NCBI GenBank assembly: GCA_015478645.1
Contig: JADMIL010000038.1
Coordinates: 1 to 32,266 of the forward strand
Origin: Candidatus Binataceae bacterium
Lineage (GTDB): Bacteria; Desulfobacterota; Binatia; Binatales; Binataceae
Direction of reading: 5' to 3'
DNA length: 32,266 bases
Of the stretch, positions 7,573-15,377 are shown piece after piece. How positions within the stretch are numbered: position 1 is the first letter of the stretch; the number at the start of each line of letters is the position of its first letter. Below the pieces are notes generated by a model. That model was not told the DNA's origin, searched no databases, and was given only the letters and a program-made list of their open reading frames with translations. Both the position numbers and the translations under genes were made by a program.

Positions 7573-8106
7573 ATGTTTCGCAGCGTGCCGACATTCACCA
7601 AGATCCTCGCCGCCACCGATTTCTCTGACGACTCGAATCACGCCCTGGCCTATGCCGAAGAGCTGGCGCGCCGCTTCAGCGCCGAGATCGTCGTGATGCA
7701 CGTCGATCAGCCGCTGGCGCCGGTGATGGTTAGCGAACTCAGCCCGGGACTCGACGTGAGCGCGATGAACCGCATCGCCGAGGAGCAGCGCCTGCTGGCC
7801 CAGCGCGAACTCGACCAGTTGACCGCGCGGATGCGCGACGGCGGGCTCAAGTCGCGCGGGATGCTCAAGGTGGGTGCGCCGTTTCTGGAGATCGTCAACG
7901 CGGCGCATAACGATGGCGTCGATCTGATCGTGCTCGGCACGCACGGACGCAGCGGTCTCGCGCACGTTTTGCTGGGCAGCGTGGCCGAGCGCGTGGTGCG
8001 CAAGGCGCATTGCCCGGTGCTCACGATTCGCCATCCGGGGCGCAAGTTCAAACATCCGCTGGATCGGCCGGAGAAGCCCGAAAAGAGCGAGAAATCAGAG
8101 AAGTAG
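7573..8106 (+). CDS. Universal stress protein, UspA family
   Basis: The protein has one Usp domain: TKILAATDFSDDSNHALAYAEELARR at the N-terminus and the ATP-binding signature G122-x2-G125-x9-G135-S136 (GTHGRSGLAHVLLGS), followed by VVRKAHCPVLTIR. Proteins with this glycine signature usually bind ATP. Of 177 residues, the last 20 form a Lys/Glu/Pro tail (RPEKPEKSEKSEK) not part of the Usp fold. Starts are possible at TTG 7549, ATG 7573 and GTG 7585; ATG 7573 is chosen as the canonical codon, but none has a strong ribosome site. It ends in a very strong terminator 47 bases downstream. Confidence 0.92.
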   Translation: MFRSVPTFTKILAATDFSDDSNHALAYAEELARRFSAEIVVMHVDQPLAPVMVSELSPGLDVSAMNRIAEEQRLLAQRELDQLTARMRDGGLKSRGMLKVGAPFLEIVNAAHNDGVDLIVLGTHGRSGLAHVLLGSVAERVVRKAHCPVLTIRHPGRKFKHPLDRPEKPEKSEKSEK

Positions 8107-8152
8107 ATCGATCGCGCGAGATCGCACCGACGAAAAAAACAGGGAACAATTA

Positions 8153-8189
8153 TACGGTGCCGTCCGCTGCGCGGACGGCACCGTTTTTT
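8153..8189 (+). terminator. Intrinsic terminator after the usp gene
   Basis: A perfect stem of 13 to 14 base pairs (8154-8167 with 8171-8184) with a loop of about three bases is followed by six T (8184-8189). An A-tract (8132-8138) on the other side would be a T-tract for minus-strand transcripts from the crotonase gene, so it may work in both directions between these convergent genes. Confidence 0.9.
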
Positions 8190-8243
8190 ATTCGATATTC
8201 GATCGGATGGATGGCCGCGCGGGGGGCGCGCCGCCGGCGCCGT

Positions 8244-9059
8244 TTACTTGCCGGTGAAGCGCGGCGCGCGCTTTTCGGTAAACGCCTTGATGCCTTCCTT
8301 GAAATCCTGCGAGCGGGTCATCCGAATCGCGGTCTGGTCTTCATCGATGCAGGCGGTGGTCATATCGGTGAACAGATGCTCGTAGACCATCCGCTTGGCC
8401 TCGCCGGCGCCGAGCGGCGAGCATTGCGTGGCGATTTCGATCGCCAGCGCGCGCGCCGCCGGAAGCAGTTCGTCGTGCGCGACGACCTTGCTGACCAGCC
8501 CGATGCGATAGGCTTCGGCGCCGTCGACCAGCTTGCCGGTCACCGCCAGCTCGACGGCGTTGGCCAGGCCGACGATCCGCGGCAGCAGCCAGCTTGCGCC
8601 GAGCTCGAGCGCCAGGCCGCGGCGCGGAAAGATGGTGCCCATGCGAGCGCGGTCGGAGGCGATGCGGATGTCGTAGTGGAGCGCGTTGGCGAAGCCCATG
8701 CCGACGCAGGCGCCGTTGATCGCGCCGATAATCGGCGTCTTCATCGCGAGCAGCCAGGCGAACCGTCCGCGGAAATTCGGATGCAGGCCATCGCCCGCGC
8801 GCGCGTGCTCGAGTTCGTCGCCAAGGCCCGCGTCGGAGGCGATTTTGGTCAGCGCACCCATGTCGAGACCCGCGCAAAACGCCTTGCCCGCACCGGTCAC
8901 GATGATCGCGCCGATCTCGGGGTCGCGCTCGGCGTCGTCCATCGCGGCGCGCATCTCGTGCTCGAGCTGGCCGCGCCAGGCGTTCATGCGCTCGGGGCGG
9001 TTGAGCGTAACGGTCGCCACGCGATCGGATTTTTCATAGATGATATCGGTGAAGTTCAT
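8244..9059 (-). CDS. Enoyl-CoA hydratase/isomerase family (crotonase) protein
   Basis: The 271-residue protein has the crotonase fold signatures: VTLNRPERMNAW (17-28), the first oxyanion-hole segment AFCAGLDM (60-67) and the second, NGACVGMG (115-122). The glutamate of hydratases that sits in GGGCEL-type motifs is not present (GACVGMG instead). An acidic residue, E152 in RGLALELGASWLLPRIVG, lies where dienoyl-CoA isomerases carry a catalytic aspartate. It may therefore be an isomerase or a divergent hydratase; the substrate is unknown. ATG 9059 is fixed by AGGAGG seven bases upstream; the longer open frame upstream is not translated from a better site. It is divergent from ggt across 126 bases. 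Confidence 0.9.
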   Translation of the reverse strand: MNFTDIIYEKSDRVATVTLNRPERMNAWRGQLEHEMRAAMDDAERDPEIGAIIVTGAGKAFCAGLDMGALTKIASDAGLGDELEHARAGDGLHPNFRGRFAWLLAMKTPIIGAINGACVGMGFANALHYDIRIASDRARMGTIFPRRGLALELGASWLLPRIVGLANAVELAVTGKLVDGAEAYRIGLVSKVVAHDELLPAARALAIEIATQCSPLGAGEAKRMVYEHLFTDMTTACIDEDQTAIRMTRSQDFKEGIKAFTEKRAPRFTGK

Positions 9060-9166
9060 CCTGCTGCCTCCTGCGCGAGCCGCGCCGCCGCATTCGTCCG
9101 GGTGCTGCCGCCAATCTAACATCGGAGGCGGCGCAGCGGAAACCCCGGCTTTTCTTGGCGCGCCAC

Positions 9167-9183
9167 GGCTGTTAGTAACAGCC
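9167..9183. promoter_or_regulatory. 17-bp perfect palindrome upstream of ggt
   Basis: GGCTGTTA-G-TAACAGCC is a perfect inverted repeat with eight-base arms, ending two bases before the ggt ATG. It sits in the shared divergent region with the crotonase gene. It has the form of a dimeric repressor operator. As RNA it could also fold (six-pair stem, TAGTA loop) next to the ggt start codon. Confidence 0.55.
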
Positions 9184-9185
9184 CC

Positions 9186-10883
9186 ATGTCCGTAGATTCG
9201 ACGTTCCGCCTCAATCCGCGCCGGCGCCGCCATCCCGCGCGCTCTGCCGCCGTTTTCCTCTGCTTCGCGGTTGTCGCGATGAGCCCGCCGCGCGCGCGTG
9301 CCGCCAGCGCCCCGCGCGAAATGGTCGTCGCCGAGAGCGCGCCGGCCGCGCAGGCCGGCCTTGCGATGCTCAAGCAGGGCGGCAACGCCGTCGATGCGGC
9401 GGCCGCGGTATCGCTCGTCCTCGGCGTGACCAACGCCGGATCATGCGGCATCGGCGGCGGCGGCTTCATGCTGATCTACTGGGCCAAGACCCATCAGCTC
9501 TACGCGCTCGACTATCGCGAGACGGCGCCCGGCGCGGCGCGCGCCGACATGTATATGCGCAACGGAAAGCCGGACGAAGATCTCGCCCGCACGGGCGCAT
9601 TGGCGATCGCGGTGCCGGGTGAAGTAGCCGGGCTCGACGCGGCGCTCACGCGCTTCGGCACGATGAAGTTCGCGCAGGTGGCGGCGCCGGCAATCAAGCT
9701 CGCGCGCGACGGCTTTGCGCTCAATCCGCATTTGGCCAAGGAAATTGCGTTCGTCGCACCGATGATCCAGGCCGACCCGGCCTTTCGCTCGGTCTACTTC
9801 ACCACCGACGGCCATCCTGAGCCGGCCGGCGCGATGATTTACAATCGTAATCTCGCCGCGACGCTGACCGCGCTCGGCGACCATCCGGCGGCGAATTTCT
9901 ATCACGGCACGATCGCCGCACAGCTCGCCGGCTTCGTCAAGGCGCACGGCGGTATCCTGACCGCCGCCGACCTGGCCGGCTACCGCCCGCTTTGGCGCGA
10001 CCCGATCCATCTGCCCTACGCCGGCTATGAGGTCTATACGATGCCGCCGCCGTCGTCGGGCGGGGTGGTGCTGGAGATTCTCGGCATGATGGCGACCGGC
10101 CAGGTGGCGGGCCTCGGCGTCGACTCGCCCCCCTATCTGGCGCGGTTGATCGAGATGATGCGCGAGGGCTTTATCGATCGCGCGCAGTACGCCGACCCGG
10201 CCTTCGTCAACGTGCCCGTCGCCGCCTTGCTGTCGCCCGCGCATCTCGCGCAGGCCCGCGACCGCGCGTTGCATCACATGGCCGCGCCGCCGGGCGCCGC
10301 CGCGCACGATCATGGCACGTCGAATTTCGCCGTCGCCGATCGCTACGGCAACGTGGTCGACGTCACCACCACGGTCAATACGATCTTCGGCGCCAAACTG
10401 GCGGTGCCCGCGCTCGGCGTGGTGCTCAACGACGAGATGGACGACTTCGGCGTCGCGCCGGGCGTGCCCAACGCGTTCAAGCTGGCCGGCGAAAAAAACA
10501 ATGAAGTCGCGCCCGGCAAGCGGCCGCTGTCGAGCATGTCGCCGCTGATCGCGCTCAAGCACGGAAGGCCCGCGCTGGTCGCCGGCGGCGCCGGCGGACC
10601 GACCATCATCAGCGGCGTCACCCAGATTGCGCTCGACGTACTGGCGTTCCATCTCGGTCCCGCCGCCGCGCTGAACCTGCCGCGGATTCATGATCAGGCC
10701 GATCCGGATATGGTCTTCGTCGAGGCGAGCATGCCGCCGCAGACCATCGATCAATTGCGCGCGATGGGCTACCGGCTCAAGCTGGTGCCGGAGCTGGGTG
10801 CGGTCAACGCGATCACCATCGAGGCGGGTGAGTTGAGCGGCGCGTTCGATCTGCGCAAGGGCGGCGGCGCGGCCGGCGATTGA
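9186..10883 (+). CDS. ggt: Gamma-glutamyltransferase (glutathione hydrolase)
   Basis: This periplasmic Ntn-hydrolase cleaves or transfers the gamma-glutamyl group of glutathione and related peptides. The 565 residues begin with a basic n-region and hydrophobic segment (about 19-39) ending ARA-A, a probable signal peptide. The precursor should self-cleave before T378 in HGTSN, aligned with T391 of the E. coli enzyme; T396 and N398 match its T409 and N411. PLSSMSP and GGAGGP supply the substrate-pocket serines and glycines, and GGNAVDAAAAVSLVLGVTNAGSCGIGGGGFM is the family N-terminal signature. No ribosome site is visible; a palindrome lies just upstream. The stop overlaps the next start in TGATG, so the glycosyltransferase downstream is probably translationally coupled. 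Confidence 0.95.
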   Translation: MSVDSTFRLNPRRRRHPARSAAVFLCFAVVAMSPPRARAASAPREMVVAESAPAAQAGLAMLKQGGNAVDAAAAVSLVLGVTNAGSCGIGGGGFMLIYWAKTHQLYALDYRETAPGAARADMYMRNGKPDEDLARTGALAIAVPGEVAGLDAALTRFGTMKFAQVAAPAIKLARDGFALNPHLAKEIAFVAPMIQADPAFRSVYFTTDGHPEPAGAMIYNRNLAATLTALGDHPAANFYHGTIAAQLAGFVKAHGGILTAADLAGYRPLWRDPIHLPYAGYEVYTMPPPSSGGVVLEILGMMATGQVAGLGVDSPPYLARLIEMMREGFIDRAQYADPAFVNVPVAALLSPAHLAQARDRALHHMAAPPGAAAHDHGTSNFAVADRYGNVVDVTTTVNTIFGAKLAVPALGVVLNDEMDDFGVAPGVPNAFKLAGEKNNEVAPGKRPLSSMSPLIALKHGRPALVAGGAGGPTIISGVTQIALDVLAFHLGPAAALNLPRIHDQADPDMVFVEASMPPQTIDQLRAMGYRLKLVPELGAVNAITIEAGELSGAFDLRKGGGAAGD

Positions 10884-12583
10884 TGGCCGGTGCCAGCCGA
10901 TCGCCGGCCCCGGCCGCGACCTCCACGGCGCACGACCGTCGCCGAATCGCGATTGCCTTTGCCGGCGTCGGCGGATTCGCCACGCTGCTTTTCTTCTTTC
11001 ATCTGGGCACCTACGGCCTGTGGGAACCCGACGAGGGCCGCTACGCCGAAATCGCGCGCGAGATGCTCGCGACGCACAACTTTATCGTGCCGCATCTCAA
11101 CTACGTTCCGTATATCGAGAAACCGCCGCTGCTGTACTGGCTGACCGCGCTCGCGATGAGTCTCGGCGGCGTCAACGAGCTGGCCGCGCGGATGGCCGGT
11201 GCGCTCGCCGCGCTGGCCGGCGTCGCGATGACCTTCGGCTTTGCGCTCGCCAACTTCGATCGGCGCCGCGCGACGCTGGCCGGCGTGGTCCTCGCGACCA
11301 GTGCGCTCTACGCCGTGATGGCACAGGTGCTGACCACCGACATGCTGCTGACCGCGACCATCGCGGCGGCGCTCTACGCCTTCTTTATGCATTGGCGCGA
11401 CGGCGGCCGCTGGTGCTGGCTGTTTTACCTCGCGATGGGCTTGGCGATGCTGACCAAGGGGCCGATCGGCGCGGCGCTGCCGGTCGTCATCGGTGCGATC
11501 TTCCTGTGGCGCGAGCGCGATCTGGCCGGGGTCATCCGCCGCTTCAGAATCATTCCCGGAGGCGTGCTGACGGCGGCGATCGCGGCGCCGTGGTTCGTCA
11601 TGATCACGATCCGCGAGCCCGGCTTCTTCGACTTCTATTTTATCGGAGAGCATCTGCGGCGCTTCTTCGAGCCGAGCTACAGTCACGATCAGCCGATTTA
11701 CTACTTCGTCCCGATCATGCTGGCCGGTCTGATGCCGTGGACGCTCACCCTGCCGTTCGTGCCGTGGCGGCGGCGCGCGCCAAATCCGGCGCGGCGCTTT
11801 TGCCTAATCGCGGGCGCGACGATCTTCGTGGTCTTCTCACTTGCCAGCGCGAAACTCGCGCCCTACGTCCTGCCGGCCTTTCCGCCCCTCGCGATCGTGA
11901 TTGCCGATGGCGTGCTTGCCGCCGCCGATGAAATTGATGCGCGCGGGCGGCGCCGGCTGATTGCGATCGGCCCGCTGCTCGCGCTGGCCGGCGCGTTCGC
12001 GATCGCTGTCGGTATATTCGCCGCACGGTTTCGCGCGCCGTATCCGCTGATGGTGCGGCCGGCGATCTATGCCGCGGGTGCGATTCTGATTGCGGGCGGA
12101 ATCGGCTGCGCGATCGCTTTCGCGCGGCGCCGCAACGCAATCGGACTCACGATCTTTGCCGCCGCGGCCGCTGCCACGCTGATCGCCGTCAGCTACGGGC
12201 GCATCCTGGCCGAGCCGCTGCGCTCTTACGCGCAACTCGCCCGCGCGATCGAGCATGCAGCGCCCGACGCACGCCTGGTATGCTTTCCGCGCTACGTGCA
12301 GTCGTTGCCGTTTTATACGCGCCGGCGGGTGATCCTGGTCGGTGATCGCACGGAACTCGCCTTTGGCGCCGATCACGTGGCCGACGCCGACCAGTATTTC
12401 TTCTATCGCCGCGACGCGCTGATCCGGCTGTGGAAAGATCCGCGTCCAACGGTCTTCGTCGTCGATCGCTTCGTGCTGCACCAGCTCGCGCCCATCCTCG
12501 GACCATGGCGGGTGATCGCGTCCGATCGCAAGAAGCTCGCGATCACGCGCGCGGGTGCCGCGCCGTCGCCGCCGGCGCGGTAA
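10883..12583 (+). CDS. ArnT-like GT-C glycosyltransferase (GT39/PMT_2 family)
   Basis: This 566-residue multi-pass protein belongs to the GT39/ArnT group, which moves a sugar from an undecaprenyl-phosphate carrier onto lipid or protein on the periplasmic side. The first periplasmic loop after TM1 has LWEPDEGRYAEIAREM with the catalytic-type acidic pair D50-E51, followed by YIEKPPLLYWLTALAMSLGG, strongly characteristic of ArnT and related enzymes. About eleven to thirteen membrane helices alternate to residue ~430, then a soluble periplasmic C-terminal domain. The start ATG shares its A with the ggt stop (TGATG). The acceptor is unknown: lipid A, a hopanoid or another lipid. The neighbouring hpn genes make a lipid acceptor plausible, but this is inference. 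Confidence 0.85.
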   Translation: MAGASRSPAPAATSTAHDRRRIAIAFAGVGGFATLLFFFHLGTYGLWEPDEGRYAEIAREMLATHNFIVPHLNYVPYIEKPPLLYWLTALAMSLGGVNELAARMAGALAALAGVAMTFGFALANFDRRRATLAGVVLATSALYAVMAQVLTTDMLLTATIAAALYAFFMHWRDGGRWCWLFYLAMGLAMLTKGPIGAALPVVIGAIFLWRERDLAGVIRRFRIIPGGVLTAAIAAPWFVMITIREPGFFDFYFIGEHLRRFFEPSYSHDQPIYYFVPIMLAGLMPWTLTLPFVPWRRRAPNPARRFCLIAGATIFVVFSLASAKLAPYVLPAFPPLAIVIADGVLAAADEIDARGRRRLIAIGPLLALAGAFAIAVGIFAARFRAPYPLMVRPAIYAAGAILIAGGIGCAIAFARRRNAIGLTIFAAAAAATLIAVSYGRILAEPLRSYAQLARAIEHAAPDARLVCFPRYVQSLPFYTRRRVILVGDRTELAFGADHVADADQYFFYRRDALIRLWKDPRPTVFVVDRFVLHQLAPILGPWRVIASDRKKLAITRAGAAPSPPAR

Positions 12584-12601
12584 TGCAATTGCGTTAGTCC
12601 G

Positions 12602-13633
12602 ATGAACGACGCGGAACTTTCCTCGAACGCCTCCCCGATCGCCGCGGCGCGCAAGCGGTCCTATGGCGCGTTCGCGCTACGCGCGGGACTCGGCGCCGCG
12701 GTGATCGCCGTGATGCTCTGGCGCTTCAACCCGCGCCCGGTTATTCGCGCGCTCGGTCACGAGCGGCCGGATTATTTTGCCGCCGCGATCGCGCTCTATC
12801 TCGCCGGCCAGGTGATGTCGTCGTGGCGCTGGCAACTGCTCGCGCGGCTCAATGCGATCGGCGGCCGATGGCGCGAATATCTCGCCTACTATTTCGTCGG
12901 CGTCTTCACCAACCTGTTCGTACCGGGCTTGATTGGCGGTGACGCGGCGCGCGCGCTCTACCTGGGACGGCGCCACAATCGCATCGCCGCGGCGATCGCG
13001 TCGGTGGTGGCCGATCGCCTGGTCGGGTTGCTCGCGCTGTTCTGGTTTGCCGCCGTCGCGGTGCTTACGCTCGGTGCGGTCGCCCTGCCCCCGGCAATCG
13101 TGCGCCCCACCGTAATCGCCGGCGTGGCGGCGCTCGCCGGATGGCTGATGGCGCCGATCGGCGCGCGCCTCGTCCCGCGCCTCAGCGTCCGCGTCGCGGG
13201 CTTCGCCGATCCGATCCTGCCGTACTTGCGCCGCCCACTCGCGACCATCCCGGCGATTATCCTGTCGCTTATCCTGCAGGCCTCGCTCGCCGGATGCCAA
13301 TATCTGCTGGCCCTCGGACTCGGTCTCAAGCTGCCGCTGGCGGCCTTTATGCTCTGCGTGCCGATCGCCAACGTCTTCGCCAGCCTGCCGCTTACGCTCA
13401 ACGGTCTGGGCGTGCGCGAGGCCGCGTATCTGGTGCTGTTCGGCTATGCCGGCGTGGCCCAACCCGACGCGATCGCGCTTGGCCTGCTGTGGTTCGCCAG
13501 CACAATGATCGGCGGACTGAGCGGGATTCTCGCCTTCGTGACGACCAAAATGCCGGTGCCACCGATCGATGCCGACCATCTCATCCCCGGTGTGCCGCAG
13601 GTAACAAGCGCTCCCGGCAATCGCCTCATCTGA
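12602..13633 (+). CDS. Lysylphosphatidylglycerol synthase-type membrane protein, HpnL-like
   Basis: The 343-residue protein is the membrane part of the LPG synthase/UPF0104 (PF03706) family, to which the hopanoid-cluster protein HpnL belongs. Hallmarks seen are FTNLFVPGLIGGDAARALYLGRR (102-124) and LPLTLNGLGVREAAYLVLFGYAG (262-284), with about eight membrane helices. It lacks the cytosolic aminoacyltransferase domain of MprF, so it is not a lysyl-PG synthase. Members flip or help transport lipids; the function of HpnL itself is not settled. It follows the ArnT-like gene by 18 bases without a clear ribosome site, and precedes hpnJ, which has its own promoter. Assignment to HpnL proper rather than a general UPF0104 member is probable from context only. 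Confidence 0.8.
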   Translation: MNDAELSSNASPIAAARKRSYGAFALRAGLGAAVIAVMLWRFNPRPVIRALGHERPDYFAAAIALYLAGQVMSSWRWQLLARLNAIGGRWREYLAYYFVGVFTNLFVPGLIGGDAARALYLGRRHNRIAAAIASVVADRLVGLLALFWFAAVAVLTLGAVALPPAIVRPTVIAGVAALAGWLMAPIGARLVPRLSVRVAGFADPILPYLRRPLATIPAIILSLILQASLAGCQYLLALGLGLKLPLAAFMLCVPIANVFASLPLTLNGLGVREAAYLVLFGYAGVAQPDAIALGLLWFASTMIGGLSGILAFVTTKMPVPPIDADHLIPGVPQVTSAPGNRLI

Positions 13634-13720
13634 CAAATTGCAACAGGGTTTGAAAGGCCCGCATATGGCTATCATTCTTGCCAAAAAAGTATTGAAAGCA
13701 AAGGAATTTTGCCGCTTATC

Positions 13721-13749
13721 TTGCCTTCACTCGCGAGCCTTTGTATAGT
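13721..13749 (+). promoter_or_regulatory. Sigma70 promoter of the hpnJ-hpnI operon
   Basis: TTGCCT (13721-13726), a 17-base spacer and TATAGT (13744-13749) make a good housekeeping promoter. Transcription would start near 13756, leaving about 36 bases to the hpnJ start. The spacer contains CTCGCGAG, a short palindrome that might bind a regulator. Confidence 0.72.
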
Positions 13750-13791
13750 CGCCCTAACCATTCGGACAGGCACCCCCGGAGAGACCCGCGC

Positions 13792-15249
13792 ATGGATGTA
13801 ATGAAGACCCTTTTCCTCAATCCTCCTTCGTACGACGACTTCGATGGAGGTGCGGGATCACGCTACCAGGCGACGCGCGAGGTCTGGTCGTTCTGGTATC
13901 CAACCTGGCTCGCCTATCCGGCCGGGATGGTCCCGGGAGCGCGCCTGCTCGACGCGCCGCCGCATAATTATACCCCGGAGATGACCGTCGCGGAGGCCAA
14001 AAATTACGATTTCGTCGTGATCCACACCTCGACGCCGTCGTTGCGGATGGACGCGCGCACCGCCGAAGCGATCAAGGCAGCCAATCCGAATTGCACAATC
14101 GCGTTCGTGGGCGGCCATCCGACCGCCCGTCCCGACGAGACGCTGAAGCTCTCGTCGGCGATCGATATCGCCGCGCGCAAGGAATTCGACTTCTCGATGC
14201 TCGAGGTCGCGCAAGGCCTCGACTGGTCGAAGATCGGCGGCGTCAGCTATCAAAAGAACGGGGTCATCAGCCATAACCCCGACCGCCCGATTCTCTCCAA
14301 CGCGGAACTCGACACGCTGCCCTTCGTGTCCGAGGTGTACGAGAAAAATCTCGACTACCTGCGCTACAACAGTCCCTATTGCCAATATCCCTACGTCTCG
14401 ATGTACACCGGCCGCGGATGCCCCGCACGCTGCACCTTCTGCCTGTGGCCCCAGGTGACCCAGGGACATACCTACCGCGTGCGCAGCCCCGAAAACGTCT
14501 ACGAAGAGATCGCGACGCTTAAATCCAAGTTCCCTAAGATGAAGGAGCTGTTCTTCGACGACGATACCTTCACCGCCGACCCGATGCGCGCGCGCAAGAT
14601 CGCCGAGTTGATCAAGCCGCTCGGCATCACCTGGTCGACCAACTCGCGGGCCAACGTCGATTACGAAACGCTCAAGATCCTCAAGGACAGCGGCCTGCGC
14701 CTGTTCGTGGTCGGCTACGAGAGCGGCAATTCCGAAATTCTCAAAAATATCAAAAAAGGCGTGCGCATCGACCGCGCGCGCCGCTTTACGCGCGACTGCC
14801 ACGACATCGGTATCCTGATTCACGGCACGTTTATTCTGGGCCTGCCGGGCGAGACCAAGGACACCATCGAAGAGTCGATGCGCTTTGCCCGCGAGATGGA
14901 TTGCGAGACCATCCAGGTCTCGCTCGCTTCGCCCTATCCGGGTACCGAGCTGTTCGAGTACGTGACCAAAAACGGCTACCTGGCGGTCGATCCGTTCCTC
15001 GACGAATCGGGCTACCAGAAGTGCACCGTGCAGTATCCCGGCCTGACCAACGATGAGATCTACCGGTCGGTCGAGCGCTTCTACCGCAACTTCTATTTTC
15101 GCCCAAAGTATATCTTCAAGGCGGTGCGCAAGATGGCTTCGTCGAGCGAGGAGTGCGGACGCCTGCTCAAGGAAGGCATGCAGTTCCTGTCGACGATGCG
15201 CGCCCGGCGGGCCCAGTCGCGTGAAGCGCAGCGCGTGCAGGCCGCCTGA
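13792..15249 (+). CDS. hpnJ: Hopanoid biosynthesis B12-binding-type radical SAM protein HpnJ
   Basis: The 485-residue protein has an N-terminal cobalamin-binding-like fold (LFLNPPSYDDFDGGAG; FVVIHTSTPS; FVGGHPT) and a radical SAM core with the 4Fe-4S motif GRGCPARCTFC (C210, C214, C217), then FFDDDTFTADP and VGYESGNSEILKNIKKG. The whole matches the hopanoid radical SAM protein HpnJ (TIGR03471). In Burkholderia, HpnJ acts after HpnI and HpnK and is thought to contract the amino sugar ring to the cyclitol ether of bacteriohopanetetrol. ATG 13792 is chosen because GGAGAG lies eight bases upstream; the open frame continues upstream but across the promoter. It is the first gene of an operon with hpnI and the EamA permease. 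The usual hpnK gene is not adjacent. Confidence 0.93.
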   Translation: MDVMKTLFLNPPSYDDFDGGAGSRYQATREVWSFWYPTWLAYPAGMVPGARLLDAPPHNYTPEMTVAEAKNYDFVVIHTSTPSLRMDARTAEAIKAANPNCTIAFVGGHPTARPDETLKLSSAIDIAARKEFDFSMLEVAQGLDWSKIGGVSYQKNGVISHNPDRPILSNAELDTLPFVSEVYEKNLDYLRYNSPYCQYPYVSMYTGRGCPARCTFCLWPQVTQGHTYRVRSPENVYEEIATLKSKFPKMKELFFDDDTFTADPMRARKIAELIKPLGITWSTNSRANVDYETLKILKDSGLRLFVVGYESGNSEILKNIKKGVRIDRARRFTRDCHDIGILIHGTFILGLPGETKDTIEESMRFAREMDCETIQVSLASPYPGTELFEYVTKNGYLAVDPFLDESGYQKCTVQYPGLTNDEIYRSVERFYRNFYFRPKYIFKAVRKMASSSEECGRLLKEGMQFLSTMRARRAQSREAQRVQAA

Positions 15250-15260
15250 AGCCGCTCGCC

Positions 15261-15371
15261 ATGGCGCACACGCAGCGCGGGCGCGCCGCTTTGCCGCGCA
15301 CCCGATCCTGGGCCGTCCACTGGGCGCGGATCTTCAATCGACCGGGCGTCACGCCCTATCGGGGCGAATAG
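15261..15371 (+). CDS. Possible 36-residue basic protein between hpnJ and hpnI
   Basis: An ATG at 15261 opens 36 codons that end in TAG six bases before the hpnI GTG. The product is basic and contains two tryptophans (RSWAVHWARIFNRPG). No ribosome site is evident and no family was recognised, so it may be only an open frame in GC-rich DNA. Its neat fit between hpnJ (11 bases downstream of that stop) and hpnI is the only support; it could be a coupling or leader ORF. Confidence 0.25.
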   Translation: MAHTQRGRAALPRTRSWAVHWARIFNRPGVTPYRGE

Positions 15372-15377
15372 TCTACC

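Noticed and set aside
9060-9233. N-terminal extension of the crotonase
   Set aside because: It overlaps the ggt start and promoter palindrome; AGGAGG before ATG 9059 fixes the start.
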